DNA of 64,000 nucleotides, from contig NC_088786.1 of NCBI RefSeq assembly GCF_949628265.1, positions 27,425,681-27,489,680 of the forward strand, given 5' to 3'. Each line of letters begins with the position of its first letter. Positions within the stretch are counted from its first letter, which is position 1. The notes beneath the pieces are model-generated. The model saw only the letters and a program-made list of their open reading frames with translations, had not been told where the DNA came from and searched no databases. This DNA is from Cloeon dipterum. Lineage: Eukaryota; Arthropoda; Insecta; Ephemeroptera; Baetidae. Below, piece after piece: positions 36,172 through 58,400 of this stretch. Position numbers and translations under genes: made by a program.

Positions 36172-37040
36172 CGAGCCGCAAATCAGTGGATTTGTAATAG
36201 AGACTGGTGTTTTATACGTGACAACAAGCATAAGATAACCGAAATACTTCAATTTCTTATCACTTTCTTGCATAGGAGTGAAGCATCAACGATTTTCGTT
36301 ATTTTTTCGTAACTTAAAGCATCAGTTTTAATTTGCAAAGTTGACACTATCAACCTATCAAAGGCGTGCGATTGTTTCCGATCACTCAGAAGATTGACAG
36401 CCGCACCTTGATAGTGTCAATTTCAATTGAGAAAATTAACGCATTACTGAAATAATCGCACTCAACGTCATTGAACTAAATATCTGTCTAAAAGGAGTGA
36501 ACGCCTTTATGTGTCATAATTAGCTCCCAATTAATCAGTCCTTGAGCACTTTTTCCTTTATGTAGCTTGAATATTTTATTAAAAGAAAGTTGACGACGTG
36601 GGTTTAAGAATAGCCAAACAGTAAAGTTTCAAAATCTATCACAATGGAAGTTATATATTCAAATATTCATCAACAAAGCATTCTTCTCGAGCTGTGTATA
36701 AACTAAAAGTCGGCAATTTCCTGTGCTTGCCGCACGCGCACACTCCGCCCAAAACGGAACCATGGGCGCATATTTTAATATAGGCACGCGTTTGTCACGC
36801 GCGGCAGTGACGGCGGCTGCGAGGGAGGACCGCGCGCAGTTTATTTTATGAGAATAAATCCGGCCAGCGCGGCGAGATGATGAAGATGTGAGAGAATGCC
36901 ACCTTGTGTGTTCTTAGCAGCCCCTCTTCGCTCTCTACATCTCAAAAATAGTCCAGGGGTGATTTCCTCCGAGGATCAGCAGTGAGCAGCAGTCGGCCTC
37001 CGGTGACACTCGTCGTTCGTTCCTGTTTTTTTAGGCCAAA
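36172..37040. other. Shared upstream region of lipase 4 and the START gene
   Basis: Divergent intergenic DNA. A CpG-rich stretch at about 36720-36860 probably belongs to the START gene promoter. A pyrimidine tract ending in TTTTTTTAG at 37034 looks like a splice acceptor just before the START gene ATG, so an untranslated first exon is likely upstream. Confidence 0.5.
36210..36216 (-). promoter_or_regulatory. TATA box of lipase-family member 4
   Basis: TATAAAA on the minus strand 39 bp before the ATG at 36171. Confidence 0.55.
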
Positions 37041-38952
37041 ATGTTTTACATTTTTACGTCCTCTTGCAAAGTCCTCTGCTTTGCCAGCTACGTCTTGGCC
37101 ACGTTTCTGCCAACAGCGGCGAATTCCTCTGACGAAGATTACCACAACCTCCAGAAAAACGTAAGGTGCTAACTTTTCATGATGAGAAAGAAATTTTTTC
37201 CTCAGGAATTTTGTAATTCAGACGTTCAGAATGTTTTCGTTTATAAATTGTGGGTTCATTTCTAAAGCTTAAATAACAAAATAAAGCAATATTATCTCCT
37301 GCTTTTAATGTGTTTTCTAAGATATCTGAGTTTTTGTTTTGCTGGTATTTTGTTGACATTTTGATAACCAATTTATTTAAATGGTTCTCTTCCTATTTAT
37401 TTGATTAATGATGATATTTTAACATGCAAACCTTTACTCCACCATCAAGTATTTTTCGTGACATTTAAAATTATAGGTCTCTGATTTCATCTAATTTGCA
37501 GCTTTTCCACTTCATTAGCGAATAAAGTTATTTTTAAACAGCACTCGCACATTCACATTAATTTTAAGCTTCTGTTTATTCGTTTGCCGCTCCAACTAAA
37601 AGCATTGCACAGCTTTAGCGGCAAAGCTGCATGTGCACACAAGCGCTAAAGGCTAAATTTAGACCCTCGATAATGCCACTTTACGGCCGTGCGTATGTAC
37701 AATCGATGTGACAGATCAGGGGCAAATTGGCGTGTAAATCACAATTTTTTGGCAGAGAGCACAGTTTTTATCTTTGATTGTGATTCATGAGAACGATTCT
37801 GATTTTTCTCCGCGAGGACCAATAATTTTTATTTGGATGCTCTGCTTTAATTGGAATTCTCGGTGTGGCAGGACAATGGAAGTAATTTGCATGAGAGGGC
37901 GCGCAAAGTGCTGGAACTGACTTGGAGAACAACACACATCAAGCCTGGTTGGCGCAGGGAAAAGAGGTCAGACGACGGCGACATCATTGAGTCCCGCCGG
38001 GGCCCAAGCCGCAGGATTTTCAGGCTGACGGTACGCAAAGTATACAAAAGAGAAGGAAAATATTTTCATTACGCACTCTTTCAGGCTCGCATTGAGCTTC
38101 CACCGAGGAAGCTCTTAGAGGAGCTGTTCCACAAAATCGAACAGGTGCCTAACTGGAATCCGACCATAGTGAAATCCGAGATTATTCAGGTAAAAAATAA
38201 AGATTAAACGCGATGACAAGACGGGTTATTTCTTAATTTCCCAGAAAATTGATGAACACACCGACATTACTTACCAAGCGACCTCCAAAATTGCTGCTGG
38301 TATCATCTCGAGCCGCGACTTTGTTGTCTTGCGCCAGTGGGCCGAGAAGGAAGGGCACTTTATTGCCGCCGCAAGATCCACGTCAAATAATTTCAAACCG
38401 GAACAAGATGGGATCATTAGGCAAGTAATTGTGCTTCTCAAAAGTTCCTCATATAAATTTTAATTTTAGAATGCTATTTTTAAAAGGTTTTTTCAACGGA
38501 TGAAGTTTGCATATATCATCCTCTCAGACGAATTTCATTAACAAATTGTTATCACTTCCCTCCTTTTAAAGTGTGCCAAATTTTGAATTTTCTTTTGGTC
38601 AATTAGCTCATTATTCGTAAAATTTTATTTAGCCAAAAGTTATTTGAAACAAAATTTGCTGGCGATTTTAAATAGAAAATTTAGTCCTTAAAAATAAATA
38701 CATTTCTTATCCAATGTTATACTATTTAATTGATTATTTTTAAATGTCCTTAGAGCACATAGTGGTCCCGGCTGCTGGCTGATCAGCCCAATTGAGCATG
38801 AGCCCAACGCTAGCAAGATCCAGTGGGTGATGGACACGGATTTGAAGGGGTGGCTGCCGCGCTTCGCCGTTGATAGAGCGTTTCCAGGCGCAATGGAGGA
38901 ATTCATGACTCATCTCAGGAAGCACGTTCGTGAGCTGAATAACAACAAATGA
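37041..38952 (+). CDS. START-domain lipid-transfer protein (StAR/STARD3 type)
   Basis: Five exons: 37041-37160, 37872-38030, 38085-38189, 38245-38420 and 38754-38952, giving 252 residues. The C-terminal 200 residues are a StAR-related START domain: ELPPRKLLEELFHKIEQVPN, WNPTIV, ISSRDFVVLRQW, GPGCWLISPIEHEP and WVMDTDLKGWLPRFAVDRAF all align with STARD1/STARD3. This fold carries cholesterol or other lipids between membranes; in insects the related Start1 is linked to ecdysteroid synthesis. The N-terminus (MFYIFTSSCKVLCFASYVLA) is hydrophobic like a signal peptide or anchor. There is no four-helix MENTAL domain and no visible large insertion as in fly Start1. Intron 4 needs a GC donor (AG|GCAAGT). 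Intron 2 is 54 bp, has no stop and would keep frame if retained. The gene converges on the ACE gene. Confidence 0.88.
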
Positions 38953-39412
38953 AGGAGGCTAATCGTTCTATTTTATTCGATTGTCTATTTTTTCGTATTC
39001 TTGTCTATTTTTTCGTATTCTTACACTACTTGAACTGAAGATTTATTAAAATATCTCTCGATCTCATTATTAGAGCGTTCAGGTAAAGTTGTATTTTGCA
39101 TATATTTTGGGTTTTTCAACGATTAAAATGCTGCTTAAAGGCGATAAAATAAGACATTGTGCGTCTTTATTCTAAAATTACAAACCCATATGTACATATT
39201 GGATAGATAAACAGTTCCCCACTAATATGTCTCCTCATCATTCATTATCACCCAATAGAAAAATGTGAATTGCGTGTGATCGCGGCACATCAAAGACAAG
39301 CATAGGAAAAACTTATCTCTTTCTCGCTTGCTCCTGTGCCTATTAAGTGTCGGACCATCCTAGTGGGCGTTAATGCTCTTTCAATTTTACTTCTACATAA
39401 ATGTTCTCCTGA

Positions 39413-42400
39413 TTACAATCGAAGCAGCAACACAGATAATAGCACTGATACGATTGATGACGATGTGACGCATGGGGCACTGCTCCAAGGTAGAGAATAT
39501 TCTGTAACGAAATAGAAGTAATGTGACGATAAATTGGACTAGATGCGTTTTGTTAAAGCAGAAAATAAAAAGTGCAAAATTCAGTGCAGTCATATTCACA
39601 GTGCTACCTTTCCCATAGTGCAGTGTTATCTAGGGTATATGTGGTCTTTCCGCATACCAGGATCGTTCAGGTCCCACCGCTCTAGACCTTCCCTGCCGTT
39701 TTGCACCCTGAGCCACTGCTCCAGCGGCGTGAAATATTCGAGCAAGGCTCTCGGGTCCAGTAAAGCTTGGTCACCACCTGTCAGGTCTCTCAGCACCTCA
39801 GGCCAAGGCTTTGACGATCCAGACGACATCAGTTGGCTTTGGAAATCAGATGAATTTTGTTTGAATAATAATTCGTATCAACAGATGACTGATATTAAGT
39901 AAAGAGGAAATTCCAACAGTTGAAAAATCAGGTACCTTAGTAATTTTCCTGCTTCCCTTCTGTTCTGCAAATCACACCTGTGGAGGTTGCCCCTGTGTCC
40001 AGCAGTTCTGCAGAGGGCCTGTAGAATTTGGAACTGCAGTAGACTGCTCACCATGTAACTGAAATTTGTTTACGTTAAAGAGGATAAACCTTTATTTAAA
40101 ACAATTAGCCTAACCCAATATATGGCCGGTGTGTCACAACGTGTTTCTTTGCGGCAATGTCAAAGTCCCTCTCAGACCTTCGTACAGGCGGTGCGATCCC
40201 CTGAATCCCAAGTCTCAGCTGCCACCACCTCTCATTCAACTCCTTGGCGCTGTACTCACCGCTGAAGACCTTCCATCGCCACTGTGGATCGTATTAATAA
40301 AATTAATCTCTTGTTATATGAGGCGTTGAAGAGTTATATAATTACCAGATCCACAATGTAGCTGTAAGGCACAAACGCAAGCTTCTCTAGAGCGATTCGC
40401 ATCAAGTAGTTTATGTGTATTTCTGTTGGCATTGATTATATATGCATATTGTTTTTAATTCCTCGCAGCCTTAAATAGTTTGGTAATAAAACCTTCATCG
40501 CTGGAGTTATTGCCGGCAAACAGACCCAAGCGTTGGAGGTGGTCGGGATTTGTAACTGTTAAAGTCACCATTTCTCCCACGGCTTCGTGGAAGGCTGTAA
40601 ATAATAGAGAGAACGAGTTATAGCAACCCCAATGTGTCATAGGCTGATATTTATGCCTGGATTGGCGCCCTCCCTAAATAGCGGGGGCTGCGCTGCGTAG
40701 TGCATGTAATATTGAACATGTGCCAGCTCGTGATGCGCTGAGACGAAGTCTGCGTAGGTCGGTGAAGCGCACATTTTTAATCTGAAAATTTAATTTTTCA
40801 GTTACCATCGTCGGTAATCTAATTTTCTGCTTAAAAACTGGCCTGTAGTCGATGCCGTCGCAGAAGTCCCAGGCGGATGAACTGCAGAGTATTGGCCTGT
40901 CCAGGGGCTTTTGAATAATTGATTTTCTCCAAAATTCATTTGGCATAGCTGGGAGGCCGAGAGACGTGAACCACTGCTCAGCAACTTGCAGCAAACTGGC
41001 AAAATATTATCAGAATTCTGCGGGCACTTTATTTTTAGATAGGAAACTCGCTGAATACGTGTGTTCACACGTTACACGTTGAGTATTTACAATTTTTGTT
41101 TTTAAATGCAATTAGCAATTCAATTCTAACATACAAACTAAAAACAATTTTGAATTTGAATGTTTGCAAGCATATAAATTTTACCTGAGTGGCGTGTATC
41201 CTTGTCGTGAGAGCTCTGCCGACACGTCAGGCAGCCTTTTAAACGGATAAGGCATCACAAACTCCTCAACTGCAGTCCACGACTGAGACCACATATTTCC
41301 CAGTAAATGGGCCGGAATGGGCCCACGGGGTCGCACTAAATCCTCTCCGTAGCGGACGGAGAGTTTGCGGCGAACGTAGGTGTGCAGCTGGCGGTAAAGG
41401 GGCTCGATTTGGGCCCAGGCAGAGGCGGCAGCTTGCTCCAAGCCCGGCCCAGCCCCTGGAGCGATGTCCTGTTCGAATTCAACACGCCATTGCTCACCAG
41501 CGTCCCTGTATCCTTAAAATGGCAAAGGAGAAAACTAAATTAGAAATTATAATTTTAAAGTTAGATAAAAGATGAGATGCATATTAAAAAAAATATCCTA
41601 ACACGGGTCGATCCAGGAGAAAATTGCTGATTAAATTAAAATATTTTGAACATAGTTTGCTAGAAGGGATTTAAAATTTAATTAGTGATGGAACTAAATG
41701 CAGGCGCATGCCAATCAGAATCTCCCAAGAATATAATTATTAGGTTTTAAAAAACAGCAGTAAGCTCTTTGATAGTTTTAGAATTTTTGAGAGGGGTTAT
41801 GCATCCAATTCACGTGTAAAATGTGATTGTTAATAGCATAACCTGCTCTGCTTTTGTTCTGCCGAACGAGTACTTAATTTGGCTCAAGGCGTGATCCTTG
41901 GAGCGGCCACTCTACCGAGACTTGAATCGCATGTCATAAAACTCAAAATCCACATCATCACGCCACTTTTGTGGTTTTTAATTGATTTACTAGACAGTGA
42001 AATCTGTGTGAGCTACAGTAACGGTTTCTATAAAAAAAAACTGCAATGAGTGTCGCTGAACTCCACCTTCCTATTGTTTTTTTTTACTTCGGAGTCAAAT
42101 GCAGCGTTTAAAACTGCATTTTCCTTTCCGCTCAAGACGAGAACTAAACGTTTCGTTTACTAATAATTAATATCAGACCTTTAGGGTCTTCAGTGCGTGG
42201 TCGTGTGTCTATTTTTAAGTATTTGATTGTGTCCCTATACTGACAATAGTTCAGGCGGAAAAGCAATTATAAAACTCACATACAGTGCACTGCTGTTCTC
42301 TTTCTATTCACGCTCAAGTGATGAAAGTGATATATACCGCTTCAAAGATCATTAGCGTCTGTTAGTATTTCCATTAACATTACTTTTTTGAACGTTATAG

Positions 42401-44515
42401 GAAGAACCATTTGCCGTATCGAGCCTGTCATTCCATCGCTCATTCCTTTCAATCAGCGCCTATATGTAGCGGTGCTAATACAAAGCAGGCTTAGCACCCT
42501 GCTATGTTCTTGCTCTCTATTTCTGTCTTTATGACTTCCAGGCAAGTCCCTTTCATTTTCCCCTTTTAATTAATAACAGGATGTAGGTCGTTTGTACTTA
42601 GAAAAGCCTGTGTTTCTATAATCTTTTTTCTTTTAAGAGTTCTGAATCCTTTCTCATGCATTTTTATTGGAATTTTATAAAAAAATGTCTGCGCTTAATC
42701 AAAATTAGCTGTAAACTTTGAAAAAAATAGCAAAATATAGTTTTAAAACAAAATGACCTCAAAATAATTTGACGTTTGGTCAAGTAACAAAGTTAATTGT
42801 AACTTAATCAGCTCATGTAGAAACAATATTCAAAGAAAACCATTTGGATGTGTGTACACCACTGAAAACATTACCATTTCTCCTCGCCGCAATGTTGCTC
42901 AATTCAACCAGTCTCAAAAACCGCGGCTTACTTGGCGGTCCAACGACGTCCCTCCACGACTTCCACGCGAACGTCAGCATCACCGGGTCTCTTGATGTTT
43001 TCAAGATGGACACGAGCTCTTTAAATTGTGGTTAGCCGCGTGATCAATGAGACGAGACCGTGCTTGTTTTACCTGGGTCCAAGTGTAGCGAGCACCTTTG
43101 AAGAGGGGACGAGTACAAATTGTTATAATTGCCAGTCAGCACCGCAATCGCGTTCTCCAACCCCGGGGCGGGACAAACGTGGCTTTTGCTGTGAATATCT
43201 CGCATTTCCGAGAGCAAGTTTTCCATCTAGATAAACCAAACTTGGGTGAATTCCGGAAGCACTCGATCCTTCGAATTTTTATACTTCCTTGGCCGTCTCG
43301 TCTGTCAATCCGGCGGACGTTTCCCTCGCACGCATTGCTAGTCGTAGAAATTGTCTGTAAATTCTAGGCTGAGATACAGACAACGACCTCCAGTGCACGG
43401 ATGATTCCGCTCGGCGCCACGCCGATCGCACAAACTTGTCATATCTGGACTGCTCTGAAGCCTAGAAAACGGATAGTTATATTTAATTTTTGGTTCAGTT
43501 TTAAATAATGGACGATGCAGAAAATTTTAATATCAGTAAAGATATCCTTGACATAATAAAAATCGTGTGCATCAATTTAGGCATGGGCAGGTATTAAAAG
43601 TAATAAAAATGTTTTCTTACTTAGTTCCAAATTTTCACTCTTGTTGTCCATTACTTCATTCATTTTTAAAAGAAAGAAATCAAAGGCCATTTTGATCTTT
43701 ATCCATATTCAAAGCAAGAAAAGCATTTCTTCTCCATGGTTGAAATGCAAAGATAATGTCGATGGACGGATTTAATGGTATATAACGCGTTTGCTACTGT
43801 TACTCTTGTCTGATTATGCACAATAGGATTTTTGGTGGATGCTTTTTAAGGATGTGTGTATGTCACAGGTGATGCACTCACGGCATAAGCTGCGCCTCCG
43901 GTCGTCACGTTGGTGGCGTAGTCCCACTGGGCCGTGACCAGGGCCTTGCAAGACCCCACAGACTGCACCTCGTACTGCCGCAAGAAATCGCTCGCCTCTA
44001 ATGTGTGCCGCTCGTCTCCCTAACACAAATGCGTTTTGATTCGCTAAGTCAAATCTAATTGCAAACACATATTACTCTTCCGAATGTTGAGATTGTCTAT
44101 TTCGTGCTCAAATAAACGAATTACGTATTTTGCTGTAATTTAATTATTTTGTATTTCCTCACTGCAAGACTATTTTTAAAGCTGTTTTCTCTTATTCCCC
44201 CGCGACCGTGAATTTATTGTTGGCTGCAAACTCGTCATATTTATATATTCTCTCTGTTTTAGTTCTTGCTTTAGCGAGCGTAAAACATTACGAGTGCTCA
44301 TTTGCAAAACAAACAGCACGCCTACTCAGCATGCTTTTATCTAACGTCCAAACACCACAACCTGACAATTCTCATTTAGCGCGCAATCCCGACACCATAC
44401 GCATAAAATTATTTAACTCTGCTGCATTACTTACCAATCCAAAGTTACTGTAGGACTGTGTCGAAACCAGGGTCACAGTCAGGGCGAAAAGCACCGTAAG
44501 CTGAACCAACCTCAT
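39413..44515 (-). CDS. Ance: Angiotensin-converting enzyme-like peptidyl-dipeptidase (M2 family)
   Basis: Fourteen exons: 44435-44515, 43882-44019, 43285-43461, 43073-43226, 42875-43018, 41185-41512, 40843-40995, 40657-40781, 40493-40594, 40346-40422, 40115-40281, 39936-40058, 39658-39836 and 39413-39501. All are in phase and give 678 residues, one M2 domain. The signal peptide is MRLVQLTVLFALTVTLVSTQ. The zinc site is intact: AHHELAHVQYY (HEXXH) and the glutamate in FHEAVGE. Family landmarks include GPIPAHLLGNMWSQSW and KPWPEVLRDL. Substrate residues Lys and His (AKKHV) and both tyrosines (PYIGYM) remain. However, human testis-ACE His353 is Ser here (CSSSAWDF) and chloride-binding Arg522 is Gly. 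The C-terminus ends in a hydrophobic tail (SSSIVSVLLSVLLLRL), so the protein is probably membrane-anchored or GPI-linked. Introns 7 and 8 need GC donors. Confidence 0.95.
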
Positions 44516-46078
44516 GGTGTCATCGATGTCGAAATTGCAATATATCCAAAAATCTTCTGGACGCTGTTTCTGGGCCCTAAAATTCAGCTACGCGCGGCGG
44601 CAGCTTCCTTGGGTAGGCTCATAGCGTGACTGAAGAGCACACCTGAGCCCGCGAGCGAGTATTACCTGAGTGTCGCCACACCCTGAGGAGGAGGAAGACA
44701 CACTTGACGCAACAAAGCATCACGGACCACGAAATTAACTAATTGCTGCCCTGACTTACAGTTGACTCGTGATGGCTTCAGCAATTACGAGTCGCTATGA
44801 AACTCGCTGCTTGAGAGGCAGAATAAGAGTCACTTGGTGTTGCCCAAACAACGAATATGATATGTCGTCTGTTGATAATTAGCCTCAAAGTTGCGTATCA
44901 CGCATTAGAAGAAGAGGCGCTGGCTAGCACTATAGTTTTTAAATATTTATCATATTTATGTGCACCTTTAATTCTTTTTTTAAACACACATCGTAGAAAT
45001 GCTTCTGAATAAAAATCCTTCTTGAAAGAGACAATTTTGCTGACATCATCAATCTACCGTACCAGGTATCAACAGACAATAATAATTTATTTTAATATTT
45101 AGCTATGAGGATTTAAATACATATTATGAAAAAATTATTTATGCAAATTAGTTTCGTTTGATTTTTATTTGAAAATATACCGATTTCAAATATTACTGAC
45201 ACTACTTTCTCTGTCAAATAAACATTTTGTATTTTTCAACCATTTCAAGATGTTTTAAAAGTTAAACATGAATCGAAACAAAGTTTTTATTTAAGTTTCT
45301 CCCCTTTCGTATACCACGCATTTCAGTGTTTTGTGCTTCATAAAAAATATTGAGTTTCTAATTCTTAAGAAACACAATATATACATTTCTAGCCTGATCT
45401 TTTGTAATAACGGGACTGTCTAAACACAGTCAAAATGATCCTGCTGCATATCATATGCCGAAACCGCTCCCCGGGCCCGCAGCAACAATGGGGCAAGTCA
45501 CGCGAAACGCGACGCAGAGCGTGCCGCGTTCTCATCCTGTGAAGCAGCGGGCGGCAACCCGCACGTCACGTGCGATGCGCAAAAAGCCTACAGTCGCGCG
45601 CGTGGCGCCACCTGCGCAGTGCCTCGCGAATTATCCGCTGTTGCCGAGGCGGTCGAGTCGACGCTTGCGCCTCGCGCCTTAGTCGCACATACAGGCGGAG
45701 GAATACTCTGGTATGTCCTCGACCCTCACGGTCGTCTCCCAATTTTGCAGATTTGTCGTAGCATAATTGGATCCGACCCGCGGCCAGGAACTGCTTTTCC
45801 GGCCGTCAGAATTGTTTTAAAAACGATTCAGTAAGTGCTATTCCGTAATTTTAGCGATCGCGACGAGAAGCGGTGGGATCTACTTGTTCGAGCGCCCCGG
45901 CTAGCCGTCAGGAGCTGTGATTGGCGAGTAAAATGTCGGCCTCAGCAAAATAAGCGCACCGTGCGTGATTTCTGGAGTGCGAGCTTGGTGTTTTTTCGTG
46001 ATCGCGCGTGTCGGGCCGAAGTGTCGGCAGACGATGCGGCACAGCGGGTAATCGGATGCCGGCCGAGTTCATGCCGAT
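44516..46078. other. Divergent promoter region between ACE and Smox
   Basis: The left half is AT-rich. From about 45450 to beyond 46400 the DNA is strongly CpG-rich and probably holds the Smox promoter and 5' untranslated region. Frames open in the GC-rich part are a composition effect. No exon is supported. Confidence 0.55.
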
Positions 46079-55442
<9,364 letters not shown>

Positions 55443-58400
55443 ACTCCTAGCGTGAGCCAAGAAGAGAGGATGGACAAATCTGGGTGATCCCAGTCAAGTT
55501 TAATTATTTTCCGAGGTGTTTTGTGTGTCAGCAACATGATTAGTATTTTGTTGCTGAAACAAGAATCGTAAAGCTTCTGGCAAGCCATCATTTACTCTAC
55601 ACACATTTGACTTAAAAAATTTTCTTTTCTATATTTTTGAATATATATGAAAATCAAATGCAGTGTTAACGGAATGCGGCTGGCAAGCAGGTTGACGATG
55701 CAAGAAGAATCGCGGATCGGCGAGCAAGCAAGTTGTTTGAAACAGTAGGACCATTCGGATAACATTTTGTGTATTCTAATTGTAGTTACTAACAGACGTA
55801 CTTTTAAACTCTTCAGCCACCATGCTATTGTAAAACCTTCCCTTGTGCTGCTCCTCTCTTTAACAAGCATGCCTCCAGTTCCTACCCGGGTGAAAAATAT
55901 ACTCCGAGGCTGACGAAAATGACGAACCCTCAAAACATGCTGCTCAATGCTCTCTAAATAATTTCAGTCTTGCCTAAAGCTGCAGAAAATGTTAGAAAAC
56001 CCTCGGTTTTGTATTTATTGAGAAAATCCCTCCGTGCCAGTTCCTTCAAAATTTTAGTTATTATCTAATTGTGTAAAATTGAAATTAATTGTCCTTGATA
56101 CGATTTTATTGTAAATTGTTCAGATGTTTTTTAGAAATATTTATCTTGAGGGTAGTTTAAAAAAATCAAATTTGAACGCTGTGTTGGCGAATATTTACTA
56201 TTATGTCATATTATGTCTATGTAATTCATAAATACGTTAAGGTACCCCCTTGGTTCCAGTTACATTTTTCTATCAGTGCCAATACCTTTTTGTAAGATTG
56301 TCGTCTGTTACTTAAACAGATTCCAGACACGCCACTCCCGACGAGAACAGGAGTTTTGTCGAGTGTCGTGAATCAATTCTGTCATTGTTCACCATCACAT
56401 GGAAATTTTTCTAAAGAAATTCTATGTTTTGTTTTTCTAAAACACAGAATATTTACTCGGAAATTTGTGAAAGACGAATTGGCAGGCCATTTCTGGTAAT
56501 TGTGGCCAAACCACAATGTTTTGCCTGGAATAAGTTAATTCAACTGTTGATTCATATCTGACGAGAAGTATATAATATTTTGCAGTGCCAGTTCCTTTAA
56601 AATTTGGCCACAGTAAATGGAAACCAGGGCTGTTGAAATTCATCTCAAGACAGAAAGCTAAAGAAATCAATACTAATTAAAAAATAGTATGATTATTAAA
56701 TAATAATTTATAAACGTGATAGTTAATATTAGAAAATAAAAATATCTAAAAAGTAAAGAAAATTCAAAATTATATATATTATATATTTAAATATGAAAAA
56801 ATGAATATCTAAAATTATTAAAATGTGTAATCATCTCTGTAGTCCGCATAATCTGGAGGACATAGTTGTTTGACGAAAATTATTGCTGGCAAGAAAGGAA
56901 ATAATAATTCAGAAATTCAGCCTATTCCATTTGTATTAGGCTCGAGTCTGTACTCTGCGCCAATTCACTCGCTCCTGAGCGTAGTTGTTAGTAGGATTAG
57001 ATCAAACCTAGTTCTCATTTTACTCATCAGTGTTTTTTCACGCTGAGGCTTCCCTTTGGAAGACCATTTTAGGTATTTGACCGGGAAGCCTCGGGTGCAA
57101 TGTTGATTAAGTCTCGCCAGACAGGTAGCGACTCCATAGCCCAGTGCAGCTACTTTGGAAAATCATAAAGTTCTCAGTAGCTGATCTGTAAACACAATTG
57201 AAAAAATGTACCTGCATGTGAGAATAGCTAACAGAATCCATCAATAAGTAGCAGATAATATGATGCTTCACTTAACATTTAAACAAATTGATACAAGAAC
57301 CTAGTTGACAACTCAAATAGCAGCTTTTTACTGTACATACGTAATTATGTATTATTAAAGAATGAACTTGACAAGTACACAACAGACAACAGAATATAAT
57401 CTTTTGAAGAAATCGCTAAATACATTTTTGCATAATATACATATAGTTCTTTTTTACTGCTCTTGTTTGTGTGTTGCATTGCATGATGATTACAAAAATC
57501 CAAGAGTTGATTATCCACACGTGTACCGGTTCAATAAAAAAATAAAATATAAGTGCAATAAGTCGTGACAAAAACGAACAAACAAAATCTGAAATTTTTA
57601 AACACTGTATTTTTGCAATTCTAGTAGGTTTTTTAAAAAAAATAACATGAACAGCGCACTTTTGGAAATAATTTTTTGAAACCTTTTATAAAGTAATATG
57701 TAATGAATTAATACAATAAGCCGATTAGTTACTCCAAAATTTATTGGTATGAGACGGATTGCTGTGAGTTGGACATCGGAAGAGTTTCCGTGACGAGAGA
57801 TGAATCAAAAAGGGCTAAAGTTGAGCATTATTTTGCTATTACCTCTACATATTTTGACCACGTTGTCTAACATACATTTATAGAGATGAATGTCTTAATT
57901 AAATCCGCAGGATCAGAATTGGTATATATTTTATGTGAAAATCGAGATTCTGCGTTTTGCTAAGCAGCCTGATCTTTCCTTTACCAGTATATGGACCCAA
58001 TCAAAAGCTACACTCTTATTGCAACACAAACGTCAGTGTAATTGTAAGACAAACCTTGACATCACACATAATAATATTAACCATAGTTGCAATTGCCGAA
58101 CAGCATTATCACTTATCAATAAAACTGCTAAGCTTGTTGAACCCGAGATCGGCTGCTTTCCAAAATGAGAACCGTTTGATTTTAGACGCGCGTTGGCATT
58201 CGTTTCGCAAACTACATCGACCACAAAAGAAACGCATTCACGGTTGCTTTTTGTCGCAGCAGCTTACCTCTGTTTATGTGTTCAGTGTCAACCAGTGATT
58301 GAGTTGTGAAGCTTCTTGGACGTACGCCCTGCGCCGCCAGGGTCCTTGTATTTGTGCTTGTATGATTTGCTTCAAAAAGTTGGTCGGAGCAAGTCTAGTG

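Noticed and set aside
55592-55933. 113-codon minus-strand frame after Smox
   Set aside because: It lies in the Smox 3' flank and resembles no protein; it uses random-looking codons and has no splice partner.
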